Assembly: GCF_937941905.1 (NCBI RefSeq) | Contig: NZ_CALDGS010000138.1 | Location: 4,543 to 68,542 of the forward strand | DNA length: 64,000 bases | Direction of reading: 5' to 3' | DNA from: an uncultured Mycolicibacterium sp. | GTDB taxonomy: Bacteria; Actinomycetota; Actinomycetes; Mycobacteriales; Mycobacteriaceae | Part shown: positions 41,550 through 48,086 of the stretch, piece by piece | Layout of the letters: the number at the start of each line of letters is the position of its first letter | How positions within the stretch are numbered: position 1 is the stretch's first letter | Notes under the pieces: generated by a model | Databases searched by the model: none | What the model saw: only the letters and a program-made list of their open reading frames with translations | Told to the model about the DNA's origin: nothing | Made by a program: the position numbers and the translations under genes

Positions 41550-41949
41550 ATGATTCCCGAGCACTACACCAGCCTGACCCCGTTCATCTGTGTGGCCGGC
41601 GCGGAGCGTGCGCTGGCGTTCTACACCTCGGTGTTCGGGGCCGAACTCGTCGAACGCACCGACAACCCGGACGGCAGCGTCGCGCACGCCGAGCTCGACT
41701 TCGGCTGTGGCCGGTTGCAGCTCGGCGAGCCGTCCGCGCAGTTCCGCACCGCCGCCCCCGACCCGGGCGACGACACCGTCACCTACTCGCTGGGGCTGTA
41801 CTGCGCCGACGTCGACGCGGTGCTCGCCCGCGCCGAGGCGGCCGGCGCGACGGTCCGCGAGCCGGCGCAGACCTTCGTCACGGGTGGAGCAGGTCTCGGC
41901 CGAGGAACGCCGCCGCCGGCTGGCCGAGTGGTCGGCCGCCAACCTGTAG
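41550..41949 (+). pseudogene. Broken glyoxalase/VOC-family gene (internal deletion and frameshift)
   Basis: The first frame encodes a clear VOC/PhnB-like N-terminal part: SLTPFICVAGAERALAFYTS, VFGAELVERTDNPDGSVAHA, then YSLGLYCADVDAVLARAEAA and REPAQTFVTG. Right after this, at CGGG 41881-41884, the sequence jumps to VEQVSAEERRRRLAEWSAAN in another frame, the normal C-terminal end of such proteins. The expected stretch with the DPFGxRW motif (recalled family pattern, about 15-25 codons) is missing. The lost part normally supplies a metal ligand, so the gene should be non-functional. A sequencing or assembly error is possible. Confidence 0.8.
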
Positions 41950-41992
41950 CACCTGCCCGGACACCCACGCGCCTCCCCCACGCACCTTCCTG

Positions 41993-42076
41993 CGCGAGGG
42001 ACCGTGTCGGTACGCCGACACGTGCAAATGCGGTCGCTCGCCCCGGCGTGTCGGCGTACCGACACGGTCCCTCGCG
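41993..42076. repeat. Perfect 30-bp inverted repeat built from two copies of the 31-bp repeat
   Basis: Arms 41993-42022 and 42047-42076 are exact reverse complements over 30 bases with a 24-base loop. Each arm is a copy of the dispersed unit (copy C, GTGTCGGCGTACCGACAC). The loop holds a further fragment, CGGTCGCTCGC. It fills most of the gap between the glyoxalase remnant and the HIT gene. Confidence 0.92.
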
Positions 42077-42110
42077 GTGCGGGAAGAGGCCCAGCGCGAA
42101 AGGGCGCAGA

Positions 42111-42557
42111 ATGGGCGCCATGTCCTGCGTCTTCTGCGCCATCGTCGCCGGCGAGGCCCCCGCCATCCGTATCCACGAGGACGACGACTACCTGGCCTTC
42201 CTGGACATCCGGCCGTTCTCCCGCGGCCACACCCTGGTGGTGCCGAAGCGGCACAGCCGCGACCTCACCGACACGCCGCCGGACACCCTGGCCGGGATGA
42301 TCACGCTCGGGCAGCGCATCGCCCGCGCCGCCCGGGTCTCCGGCCTGCACGCCGACGGCAACAACCTGGTGATCAACGACGGGCGCGCAGCGTTCCAGAC
42401 CGTGTTCCACATCCACCTGCACGTGGTGCCGCGCCGCGACGGCGACAGGCTCTCGTTCGCCAAGGGCGTCGTGCTGCGCCGCGACCCGGACCGCGAGGAG
42501 TCCGGCCGACTGCTGCGCGAGGCACTGGCACGCCTCGACGAAGCTGCGCATGATTGA
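42111..42557 (+). CDS. HIT-family hydrolase (Rv1262c)
   Basis: A 148-residue histidine-triad protein acting on nucleotide phosphoramidates or dinucleotides. The catalytic HIHLHVVPR triad lies near residue 102, and CVFCAIVAGEAPAIRIHED with RGHTLVVPKRHSRDL at the N-terminus is typical. ATG 42111 has AAAGGG seven bases upstream; ATG 42120 (MSCVFC) matches the recalled ortholog start. The same frame is open back through the repeat into the glyoxalase remnant, but that fusion is an accident of the deletion. Ddn-like gene follows after three bases. Confidence 0.93.
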   Translation: MGAMSCVFCAIVAGEAPAIRIHEDDDYLAFLDIRPFSRGHTLVVPKRHSRDLTDTPPDTLAGMITLGQRIARAARVSGLHADGNNLVINDGRAAFQTVFHIHLHVVPRRDGDRLSFAKGVVLRRDPDREESGRLLREALARLDEAAHD

Positions 42558-42560
42558 TCC

Positions 42561-42995
42561 ATGGGACCTGCACCGTTGCTGCTGCGTGTGCACGACCGGA
42601 TCTACCAGCGCACCGGCGGCTACCTCGGGCACCGCGTGCCGGGCATCCCGCCGAGCCTGCTGCTGCACACCACCGGGGCCCGCACCGGCCGGCCGCGCAC
42701 CCGCACGCTGACCTACGCCCGGGACGGACGCGACTACCTGATCGTCGCCTCCAACGGCGGCGCCGACCGGCACCCGGCCTGGTACCACAACCTGCGCAAG
42801 CACCCGCGGGTCGAGATCAATGTGGGCCCGCACCGAATGACGGTGCAGGCCAGGTTCTTCGGGCCGGACGACCCGGAGTACCCGCGGCTGTGGCGGATCG
42901 TCAACGACAACAACGCCAACCGCTACGAGGCCGACCAGCGGCGCACCTCGCGCCCCATCCCGGTGATCGCACTGCGGCCCACGGGCGTGCTCTAG
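42561..42995 (+). CDS. Deazaflavin (F420)-dependent nitroreductase family protein (Rv1261c)
   Basis: A 144-residue split-beta-barrel protein of the Ddn family. LLLHTTGARTGRPRTRTLTY, DYLIVASNGGADRHPAWYHN and LRKHPRVEINVG are its hallmarks; these residues bind F420. Ddn activates the pro-drug pretomanid in M. tuberculosis; this is a paralogue group whose natural substrate is probably a quinone. Its TAG stop and the convergent oxidoreductase TAG share the palindrome CTAG (42992-42995). Confidence 0.93.
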   Translation: MGPAPLLLRVHDRIYQRTGGYLGHRVPGIPPSLLLHTTGARTGRPRTRTLTYARDGRDYLIVASNGGADRHPAWYHNLRKHPRVEINVGPHRMTVQARFFGPDDPEYPRLWRIVNDNNANRYEADQRRTSRPIPVIALRPTGVL

Positions 42996-44029
42996 AACAG
43001 TTCCTTGGCCAGCAGCTCCAGCGTGGCGGTGCGGGCCGGCGCGGCAGCCGGGTCGGTGCCCCGGTGCGCCGAGGCGACCGGGTTGATCATCACCTCGTCG
43101 ACGTCGAATTCGCTTGCCAGCTGCCGGATCTGCTCGGCCGCCCGGGTCGGGTCGCCGATCACGGTGCGCCGCCGCATGGCCTCGACGATGGCCTGCTGAG
43201 CGGCGGTGAGCTCGCGGTCGGCGGCCTGGTCCACCAGGTCCAGCGGCTCCAGCGGCGCGCCGGTGCGCAGCCGCGCCATCGCCTGCAGGTGCGGCGTGGC
43301 CAGCGCGTGCGCCTCCGCGTCGGTCGCGGCCACCACGGCGTTGACGGGCAGGAAGGTCACCGGTTCGGGGGTGTGCTCGCTGGGCCGGAACTCGGCGCGG
43401 TAGGTGGCCAGCGCCTCGGCCGTGCCGTCGCCGGCGAAATGGTTGGCGAACGCGTACGGCAGCCCCTTGGCGGCGGCCAGGTGCGCCGAGTACAGCGAGG
43501 AGCCGAGCAGCCACAGCCGGGGCACGCTGCGCGCGGCCGGGGTGGCCTTGAGGATGTAGCGCTGGTTCGGGATCGGCACCCGCACCCCGCGCGGGGACAT
43601 CAGCGCGACGATGTCGTCGAGGTAGGCCGGGAACGCCTCGATGTCGCGCTCGTCGCGGCCGGCCGCCCCGCGCAGCGCCATCGTGGTGACCGGGTCGGAG
43701 CCCGGGGCGCGGCCGATGCCGAGGTCGATCCGGCCCGGGTGGGCCGCCTCCAGCAGTGCGAACTGCTCGGCCACCGCCAGTGGGGCGTGGTTGGGCAGCA
43801 TCACCCCGCCCGACCCCACCCGGATCCGCGAGGTGTGCGCCGCCAGGTGCGCGATGAGCACCGGCGGGCTGGTCGCCGCCACCGACGCCATGTTGTGGTG
43901 CTCGGCCACCCAGTACCGGGTGTAGCCGAGCCGGTCGGCGCACCGGGCCAGCGCGGTGGAGGCCGCCAGCGCGTCGCCGGTGCTCTGGTCGGTGCGCACC
44001 GGAACGAGGTCGAGAACCGAAAGCCGCAT
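42992..44029 (-). CDS. LLM-class flavin-dependent oxidoreductase (alkanal monooxygenase-like)
   Basis: A 345-residue luciferase-like TIM-barrel protein. Family features: LSVLDLVPVRTDQSTGDALA, YTRYWVAEHHNMASVAATSP (the His-Asn active-site segment), VGSGGVMLPNHAPLAVAEQF and GRIDLGIGRAPGSDP. This MsnO8-like subgroup is generally FMN-dependent, but F420 use is possible. It follows udgB by six bases on the same strand, so the two form an operon. Substrate unknown. Confidence 0.9.
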   Translation of the reverse strand: MRLSVLDLVPVRTDQSTGDALAASTALARCADRLGYTRYWVAEHHNMASVAATSPPVLIAHLAAHTSRIRVGSGGVMLPNHAPLAVAEQFALLEAAHPGRIDLGIGRAPGSDPVTTMALRGAAGRDERDIEAFPAYLDDIVALMSPRGVRVPIPNQRYILKATPAARSVPRLWLLGSSLYSAHLAAAKGLPYAFANHFAGDGTAEALATYRAEFRPSEHTPEPVTFLPVNAVVAATDAEAHALATPHLQAMARLRTGAPLEPLDLVDQAADRELTAAQQAIVEAMRRRTVIGDPTRAAEQIRQLASEFDVDEVMINPVASAHRGTDPAAAPARTATLELLAKELF

Positions 44030-44035
44030 AACCGC

Positions 44036-44881
44036 TTACAACGCCCTTTCCGGTCGGCTCGTTCCCCGGCTCAGCCGCCGGGCGGTCGCGAAGATCCCGT
44101 CGAGCATGGCCGGGGTGAGCCGGCCGGTGAAGGTGTTCTGCTGGCTCGGGTGGTAACAGCCCAGCAGGGTCACCGTGCCGTGCGGGGTGTCCAGCACGGC
44201 GGTGGCGCCGTGGCCGAACCGCGGGGCCGGGCGCACCGTGGCGCCGATCATGTCCAGCGCGGCCCGCCAGGCGAACCCGCCGAGCGCCACCACCACCCGC
44301 ACCTGCGGGCCGACCAGCCGCCATTCCGCGGCCAGCCAGGGCGCACAGGTGCGGCGCTCGGCCGGGGTGGGCTTGTTGTCCGGCGGGGCGCACCGCACCG
44401 CGGCGGCGACGCGGGTGTCGATCAGCCGCATCCCGTCGGCGGCGTCGACGCACTCGGCCTGCCCGGCCAGCCCGGCCCGGTGCAGCGCGGCGAACAGGAC
44501 GTCCCCGGAGCGGTCCCCGGTGAACACCCGCCCGGTGCGGTTGCCGCCGTGCGCGGCGGGGGCGAGGCCGACGACGAGGATGCGCGGCCGCTCCGGCCCG
44601 AACCCGGGCACCGGGCGTCCCCAGTACGGCTGGTCGGCGAACGACCGGCGCTTGGTCACCGCGACCTGCTCGCGCCAGGCCACCAGCCGCGGACAGGCCC
44701 GGCACACCGACACCAGGGCGTCGAGCTCGGCGACCGACCCGGCCCCGGCGGCCAGGGTGCGTACCTCGGCGTCGGTGGCGGCGACGGCGGTGTCGGCGGT
44801 GGCCGGGTCGCCGGGCCAGCCGGCGCCGGGCGGCACCGGCGAGTCGAACGCGACGCCGGTACGCGGATGAGCGAGTCCCAC
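44036..44881 (-). CDS. udgB: Type-5 uracil-DNA glycosylase UdgB
   Basis: A 281-residue Fe-S base-excision enzyme that removes uracil and hypoxanthine. Motif A is GLAPAAHGGNRTGRVFTGDR and motif B is HPSQQNTFTGRL, both diagnostic for family 5. Cysteines in VCRACPRLVAWRE and downstream (CAPPDNK, CAPWLAAEW) fit the four-cysteine cluster. It is the counterpart of Rv1259. The start is GTG 44881 (VGLAHPRTG). A second deamination-repair enzyme, the inosine-type glycosylase, lies 3 kb away. Confidence 0.95.
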   Translation of the reverse strand: MGLAHPRTGVAFDSPVPPGAGWPGDPATADTAVAATDAEVRTLAAGAGSVAELDALVSVCRACPRLVAWREQVAVTKRRSFADQPYWGRPVPGFGPERPRILVVGLAPAAHGGNRTGRVFTGDRSGDVLFAALHRAGLAGQAECVDAADGMRLIDTRVAAAVRCAPPDNKPTPAERRTCAPWLAAEWRLVGPQVRVVVALGGFAWRAALDMIGATVRPAPRFGHGATAVLDTPHGTVTLLGCYHPSQQNTFTGRLTPAMLDGIFATARRLSRGTSRPERAL

Positions 44882-44924
44882 CCCACTACTGTGCCCGCTG
44901 CTTGTTAGATTCGGCCGCACTGCC

Positions 44925-46142
44925 ATGAACTCCCGATCCCGCGTCCCGGCCCTGCTCATCCTGTGCTCGGCGCTGCTGGCGGCGGCGGGCAACGGCATCT
45001 CGATCGTCGCGTTCCCCTGGCTGGTGCTGCAGCGCAACGGCTCGGCGCTGGAGGCGTCGGTGGTGGCGATGGCCGGCACCCTGCCGCTGCTGGCCGCCAC
45101 CCTGATCGCCGGCACGGCGGTGGACTTCCTGGGCCGGCGCCGGGTGGCGATCGCCGCCGACGTGCTGTCGGCGGTCTCGGTGGCGGCGGTGCCGGTGATC
45201 GCCCTGCTGTTCGGGGTGCAGGCGGTCAACGTCGCGGTGCTGGCGGTGCTCGCCGCGCTCGGCGCGTTCTTCGACCCGGCCGGGATGACGGCCCGCGAGA
45301 CCATGCTGCCGGAGGCGGCCCGCCGCGCCGGCTGGACCCTGGACCACACCAACAGCGTCTACGAGGCGGTGTTCAACCTGGCCTACATCGTCGGGCCGGG
45401 GCTGGGCGGCATGCTGATCGCCACCATCGGCGGGGTGAACACCATGTGGGTGACCGCCGCGGCGTTCGCGGCGTCCATCGCCGCGATCGGCCTGCTGCGG
45501 CTGGAGGGCGCCGGCCGCCCGGACCCGGAGCACCTCGGCGGCGGGGTGCTGGCCGGGGTGGTCGAGGGGTTGCGGTTCGTCTGGAACACCCGGGTGCTGC
45601 GCACGCTGGCGGTGATCGACCTGGTGGTGACCGGGCTGTACATGCCGATGGAGAGCGTGCTGTTCCCGAAGTACTTCACCGACCGCGACGAGCCGGCGCA
45701 GCTGGGCTGGGTGCTGATGGCGATGGCGCTGGGCGGGCTGGTCGGCGCGCTGGGCTACTCGGTGGCCGCGCGGCGCACCCGCCGCCGCAGTGTGGTGCTG
45801 GTGGCGGTGCTCACGATCGGGGTGGCGATGACGGTGATCGCGTTCCTGCCGCCGCTGCCGGTGATCCTGGCGCTGGCCGCGCTCATCGGGCTGGTCTACG
45901 GCCCGATGCAGCCGATCTACAACTACGCCATGCAGACCCGCGCCCCGCAGCACCTGCGCGGCCGGGTGGTCGGGGTGATGGGCTCGCTCGCCTACGCCGC
46001 CGGACCGCTCGGGCTGGTGGTGGCCGGTCCGCTGGCCGACCGCGCCGGGCTGCACACGACGTTCCTGGCGCTGTCGCTGCCGATGGTGGCGGTGGGGCTG
46101 GTGGCGGTCGTGCTGCCGTCGCTGCGGGAGCTGGACCGTTAG
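44925..46142 (+). CDS. tap: Tap-like multidrug efflux MFS transporter (Rv1258c)
   Basis: A 405-residue MFS transporter of twelve spans. SIVAFPWLVLQRNGSALEAS, TAVDFLGRRRVAIAADVLSA, FFDPAGMTARETMLPEAARR and GPMQPIYNYAMQTRAPQHLR match the Tap sequence as recalled. Tap exports tetracycline and aminoglycosides and in other mycobacteria is controlled by WhiB7; I see no AT-rich WhiB7 promoter element upstream here. The start ATG is 44925. The gene overlaps the convergent HxlR gene by four bases at the stops. Confidence 0.92.
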   Translation: MNSRSRVPALLILCSALLAAAGNGISIVAFPWLVLQRNGSALEASVVAMAGTLPLLAATLIAGTAVDFLGRRRVAIAADVLSAVSVAAVPVIALLFGVQAVNVAVLAVLAALGAFFDPAGMTARETMLPEAARRAGWTLDHTNSVYEAVFNLAYIVGPGLGGMLIATIGGVNTMWVTAAAFAASIAAIGLLRLEGAGRPDPEHLGGGVLAGVVEGLRFVWNTRVLRTLAVIDLVVTGLYMPMESVLFPKYFTDRDEPAQLGWVLMAMALGGLVGALGYSVAARRTRRRSVVLVAVLTIGVAMTVIAFLPPLPVILALAALIGLVYGPMQPIYNYAMQTRAPQHLRGRVVGVMGSLAYAAGPLGLVVAGPLADRAGLHTTFLALSLPMVAVGLVAVVLPSLRELDR

Positions 46143-46807
46143 CGCTGCCGCGGCGGCAGCAGCCATTTCGCCAGCCGTCGTGCCGCCGCGGGGCTGCCGT
46201 CGACGCGCAGCCGGCCCGACTCCACCAGGGCCGGCACCCGCCGCGGATCCAGCGCGGCGGCCAGCACGTCGACGTCCCCGGTGAGGGTGACGTCGGGCCC
46301 AGTCTCGTCGGGCCCGGTCTCGTCGGGCAGCGTGGTCACCCCGGCGCGGTCGATGCGCAGGGTGACCGCGCCCTCCGGGATCACCAGCCGCACCGTGACG
46401 GCCGGGCCGGTGCGGTCCGGCCGCAGGTAGGCGCGTACCGCGCGGGCCAGCCAGGCCGGCTGCACGGTGTCGCCGTCGCGGCGCTGCTCGAGCAGGTGCC
46501 GGCCCCAGCGGGCGAAGGCGTGCACCACCTCCTCCAGCGCCGCCCCGTCGTCGGTGAGCTCGTAGACGGTGCCGGACGCCGGTGGGTCGAGCCGGCACCG
46601 CCGCACCAGGCCGTGCTGCTCGAGGTGGCGCAACCGGCCGGCCAGCATGTCGGTGGCGATCGGTGCGAGCGCGGCCAGCAGGTCGTTGTAGCGGCGCGGC
46701 CCGTCCAGCAGCTCGCGCACCACCAGCAGCGTCCACCGGTCGCCGACCAGCTCGAGGCTCTTGGCCAGCGCGCAGTGCTGGCCGTAGGGACGAATCGCCA
46801 CCGGCAC
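46139..46807 (-). CDS. HxlR-family transcriptional regulator
   Basis: A 222-residue regulator. The N-terminal HxlR winged helix is CALAKSLELVGDRWTLLVVR, LDGPRRYNDLLAAL and LRHLEQHGLVRR. The C-terminal part from about residue 125 resembles an SCP2-like sterol/lipid-binding domain, a known fusion in actinobacteria, and could bind a hydrophobic ligand. GTG start at 46807. It is divergent from the mycothiol-type isomerase gene, and two tandem palindromes in between are its likely operators. Confidence 0.9.
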   Translation of the reverse strand: MPVAIRPYGQHCALAKSLELVGDRWTLLVVRELLDGPRRYNDLLAALAPIATDMLAGRLRHLEQHGLVRRCRLDPPASGTVYELTDDGAALEEVVHAFARWGRHLLEQRRDGDTVQPAWLARAVRAYLRPDRTGPAVTVRLVIPEGAVTLRIDRAGVTTLPDETGPDETGPDVTLTGDVDVLAAALDPRRVPALVESGRLRVDGSPAAARRLAKWLLPPRQR

Positions 46808-46819
46808 ATTCTACGTCGA

Positions 46820-46857
46820 ACTTGGCTCTTCCAAGTTTCCACTTGTTTTTTCCAAGT
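46820..46857. promoter_or_regulatory. Two tandem 17-bp HxlR operator palindromes
   Basis: ACTTGGCTCTTCCAAGT (46820-46836) and ACTTGTTTTTTCCAAGT (46841-46857) share the arms ACTTG / CAAGT and begin 21 bases apart, two helical turns. They stand between the HxlR start (46807) and the isomerase start (46878). Same-face tandem sites suggest cooperative binding by two dimers controlling both directions. Confidence 0.8.
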
Positions 46858-46877
46858 AGAAGGCCTACCGGCGGGAC

Positions 46878-47606
46878 ATGGACCTCACCGCAACCACCGC
46901 AGCCGCCGTCACCGAAGCGACGGCGTTCGCCGACCTGCTCGACGGCCTGGACCCCGACAGCTGGACCGCCCCCACCCCGTGCACCGACTGGACCGTGGCC
47001 GGCCTGGCCCAGCACGTCGCGCGCGGCCTGGCACGCGACGCCGAGGCGTTCCACCGCGCCCGGCTCGGCAGCACCACCCCGCCCGGCGAGATCGCCTTCC
47101 GCGACGAAGATCTCGCCGACGCCATCCGCCTGTCGGCCGATCACCTGCGGGCCGCCGTCGCCGCCGGGCCGCCGGACTGGCCGCCGGTCGGCCTGCCCTT
47201 CGGCCGCTACCCCGCCGACGCCGGAATGCAGTGCCTGGTCGTCGAGTTCGGGGTGCACCGCAACGATCTCGCGCGCGCGGTCAAGGATCCGACGGTGCCG
47301 TTCAGCGCGGCCACCCGCACCGCCCTGTTCGGCTTCGGCGCGCTGTACCTGCTGCGGCAGGCCGAACCCGTCGGCACGCCGGTGTGTTTCGTCGTCGAGG
47401 CCCCGTCGGTCCGCATGGCGGTGACCCACGACGGCCGGCGCTGGCGGGCCGGCACCGGCGACGCACCGCGCTGCGTGGTGCGCACCGACGACGACACCGC
47501 CGCCCGGTTGATCCTGCGTCGCTGCGAGATCACCGACCCGGCAATCGAACTCGACGACCCGGCCGGGCTGGCCGGACTGTTCGCCACGGCGATCCGGCCG
47601 TTGTGA
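46878..47606 (+). CDS. Maleylpyruvate isomerase-family mycothiol-dependent protein
   Basis: A 242-residue DinB/MDMPI-fold protein (TIGR03086-like). The metal/thiol site motifs are CTDWTVAGLAQHVARG and CLVVEFGVHRNDLARAV, supplying the expected His-Glu-His ligands. Family members use mycothiol for isomerisation, conjugation or detoxification; this one's substrate is unknown. The C-terminal part (about 165-240) is the family's accessory domain. Its TGA overlaps the next ATG by one base. It is the first gene of the HxlR-controlled operon. Confidence 0.88.
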   Translation: MDLTATTAAAVTEATAFADLLDGLDPDSWTAPTPCTDWTVAGLAQHVARGLARDAEAFHRARLGSTTPPGEIAFRDEDLADAIRLSADHLRAAVAAGPPDWPPVGLPFGRYPADAGMQCLVVEFGVHRNDLARAVKDPTVPFSAATRTALFGFGALYLLRQAEPVGTPVCFVVEAPSVRMAVTHDGRRWRAGTGDAPRCVVRTDDDTAARLILRRCEITDPAIELDDPAGLAGLFATAIRPL

Positions 47607-48073
47607 TGCTGGTCGACATCACCGCCGTACCGCGGCTGGAACACCTGCTGGACATCCGGATCGAATTCGCACCGGCCCAGCTCGTACCCACCCCGCTCGG
47701 GATGCGGGTCACCTGCGTCATCCGCGACGGCCGGTTCGCCGGCGCGGCGACCGGCACCGTCCTGCCCGGCGGCGGCGACTGGGTGCTCGTCGACGCCGAC
47801 GGCGTGGCGCGCCTCGACGTCCGGGCCACGCTGCGCACCGACGACGGCGCGCTGATCCATCTGACCAACACCGGCCGGGCGGTGCTGGACGACGACACCC
47901 GGCACCGCTACCTGGCCGGTGAGTTCATCGGCCACGACGCCTGCTACGCGCGCTCGTCGCCGCTGTTCGACACCGCCGACCCGCGCTACCGCGGGCTGAC
48001 CGGGCTGCACACCGTCGCGATCAACGCGCTGTCGCTGACCTCGGTGCACTACCGGGTGTTCGCGGTGCGGTGA
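47606..48073 (+). CDS. DUF3237 protein
   Basis: A 155-residue single-domain DUF3237 protein: LEHLLDIRIEFAPAQLVPTP, TGTVLPGGGDWVLVDADGVA and LDVRATLRTDDGALIHLTNT are family signatures. The family forms a small beta-barrel of unknown activity and is often linked to aromatic or lipid catabolism. It starts by TGATG overlap with the isomerase gene, so the two are co-translated and probably act in one pathway. The FAD oxidase gene follows after 13 bases. Confidence 0.9.
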   Translation: MLVDITAVPRLEHLLDIRIEFAPAQLVPTPLGMRVTCVIRDGRFAGAATGTVLPGGGDWVLVDADGVARLDVRATLRTDDGALIHLTNTGRAVLDDDTRHRYLAGEFIGHDACYARSSPLFDTADPRYRGLTGLHTVAINALSLTSVHYRVFAVR

Positions 48074-48086
48074 CTAGCCTGTGTCC

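Noticed and set aside
11140..42076. CRISPR-like repeats
   Set aside because: The repeated units occur as isolated or inverted pairs tens of kilobases apart, with no regular spacers and no cas genes.
41550..42557. A genuine glyoxalase-HIT fusion protein
   Set aside because: The link is translated repeat DNA created by a frameshifting deletion, and both domains have their own normal gene boundaries.
44882..44924. WhiB7 promoter at the tap-like gene
   Set aside because: The AT-rich element expected next to the -35 region is not present in this short gap.
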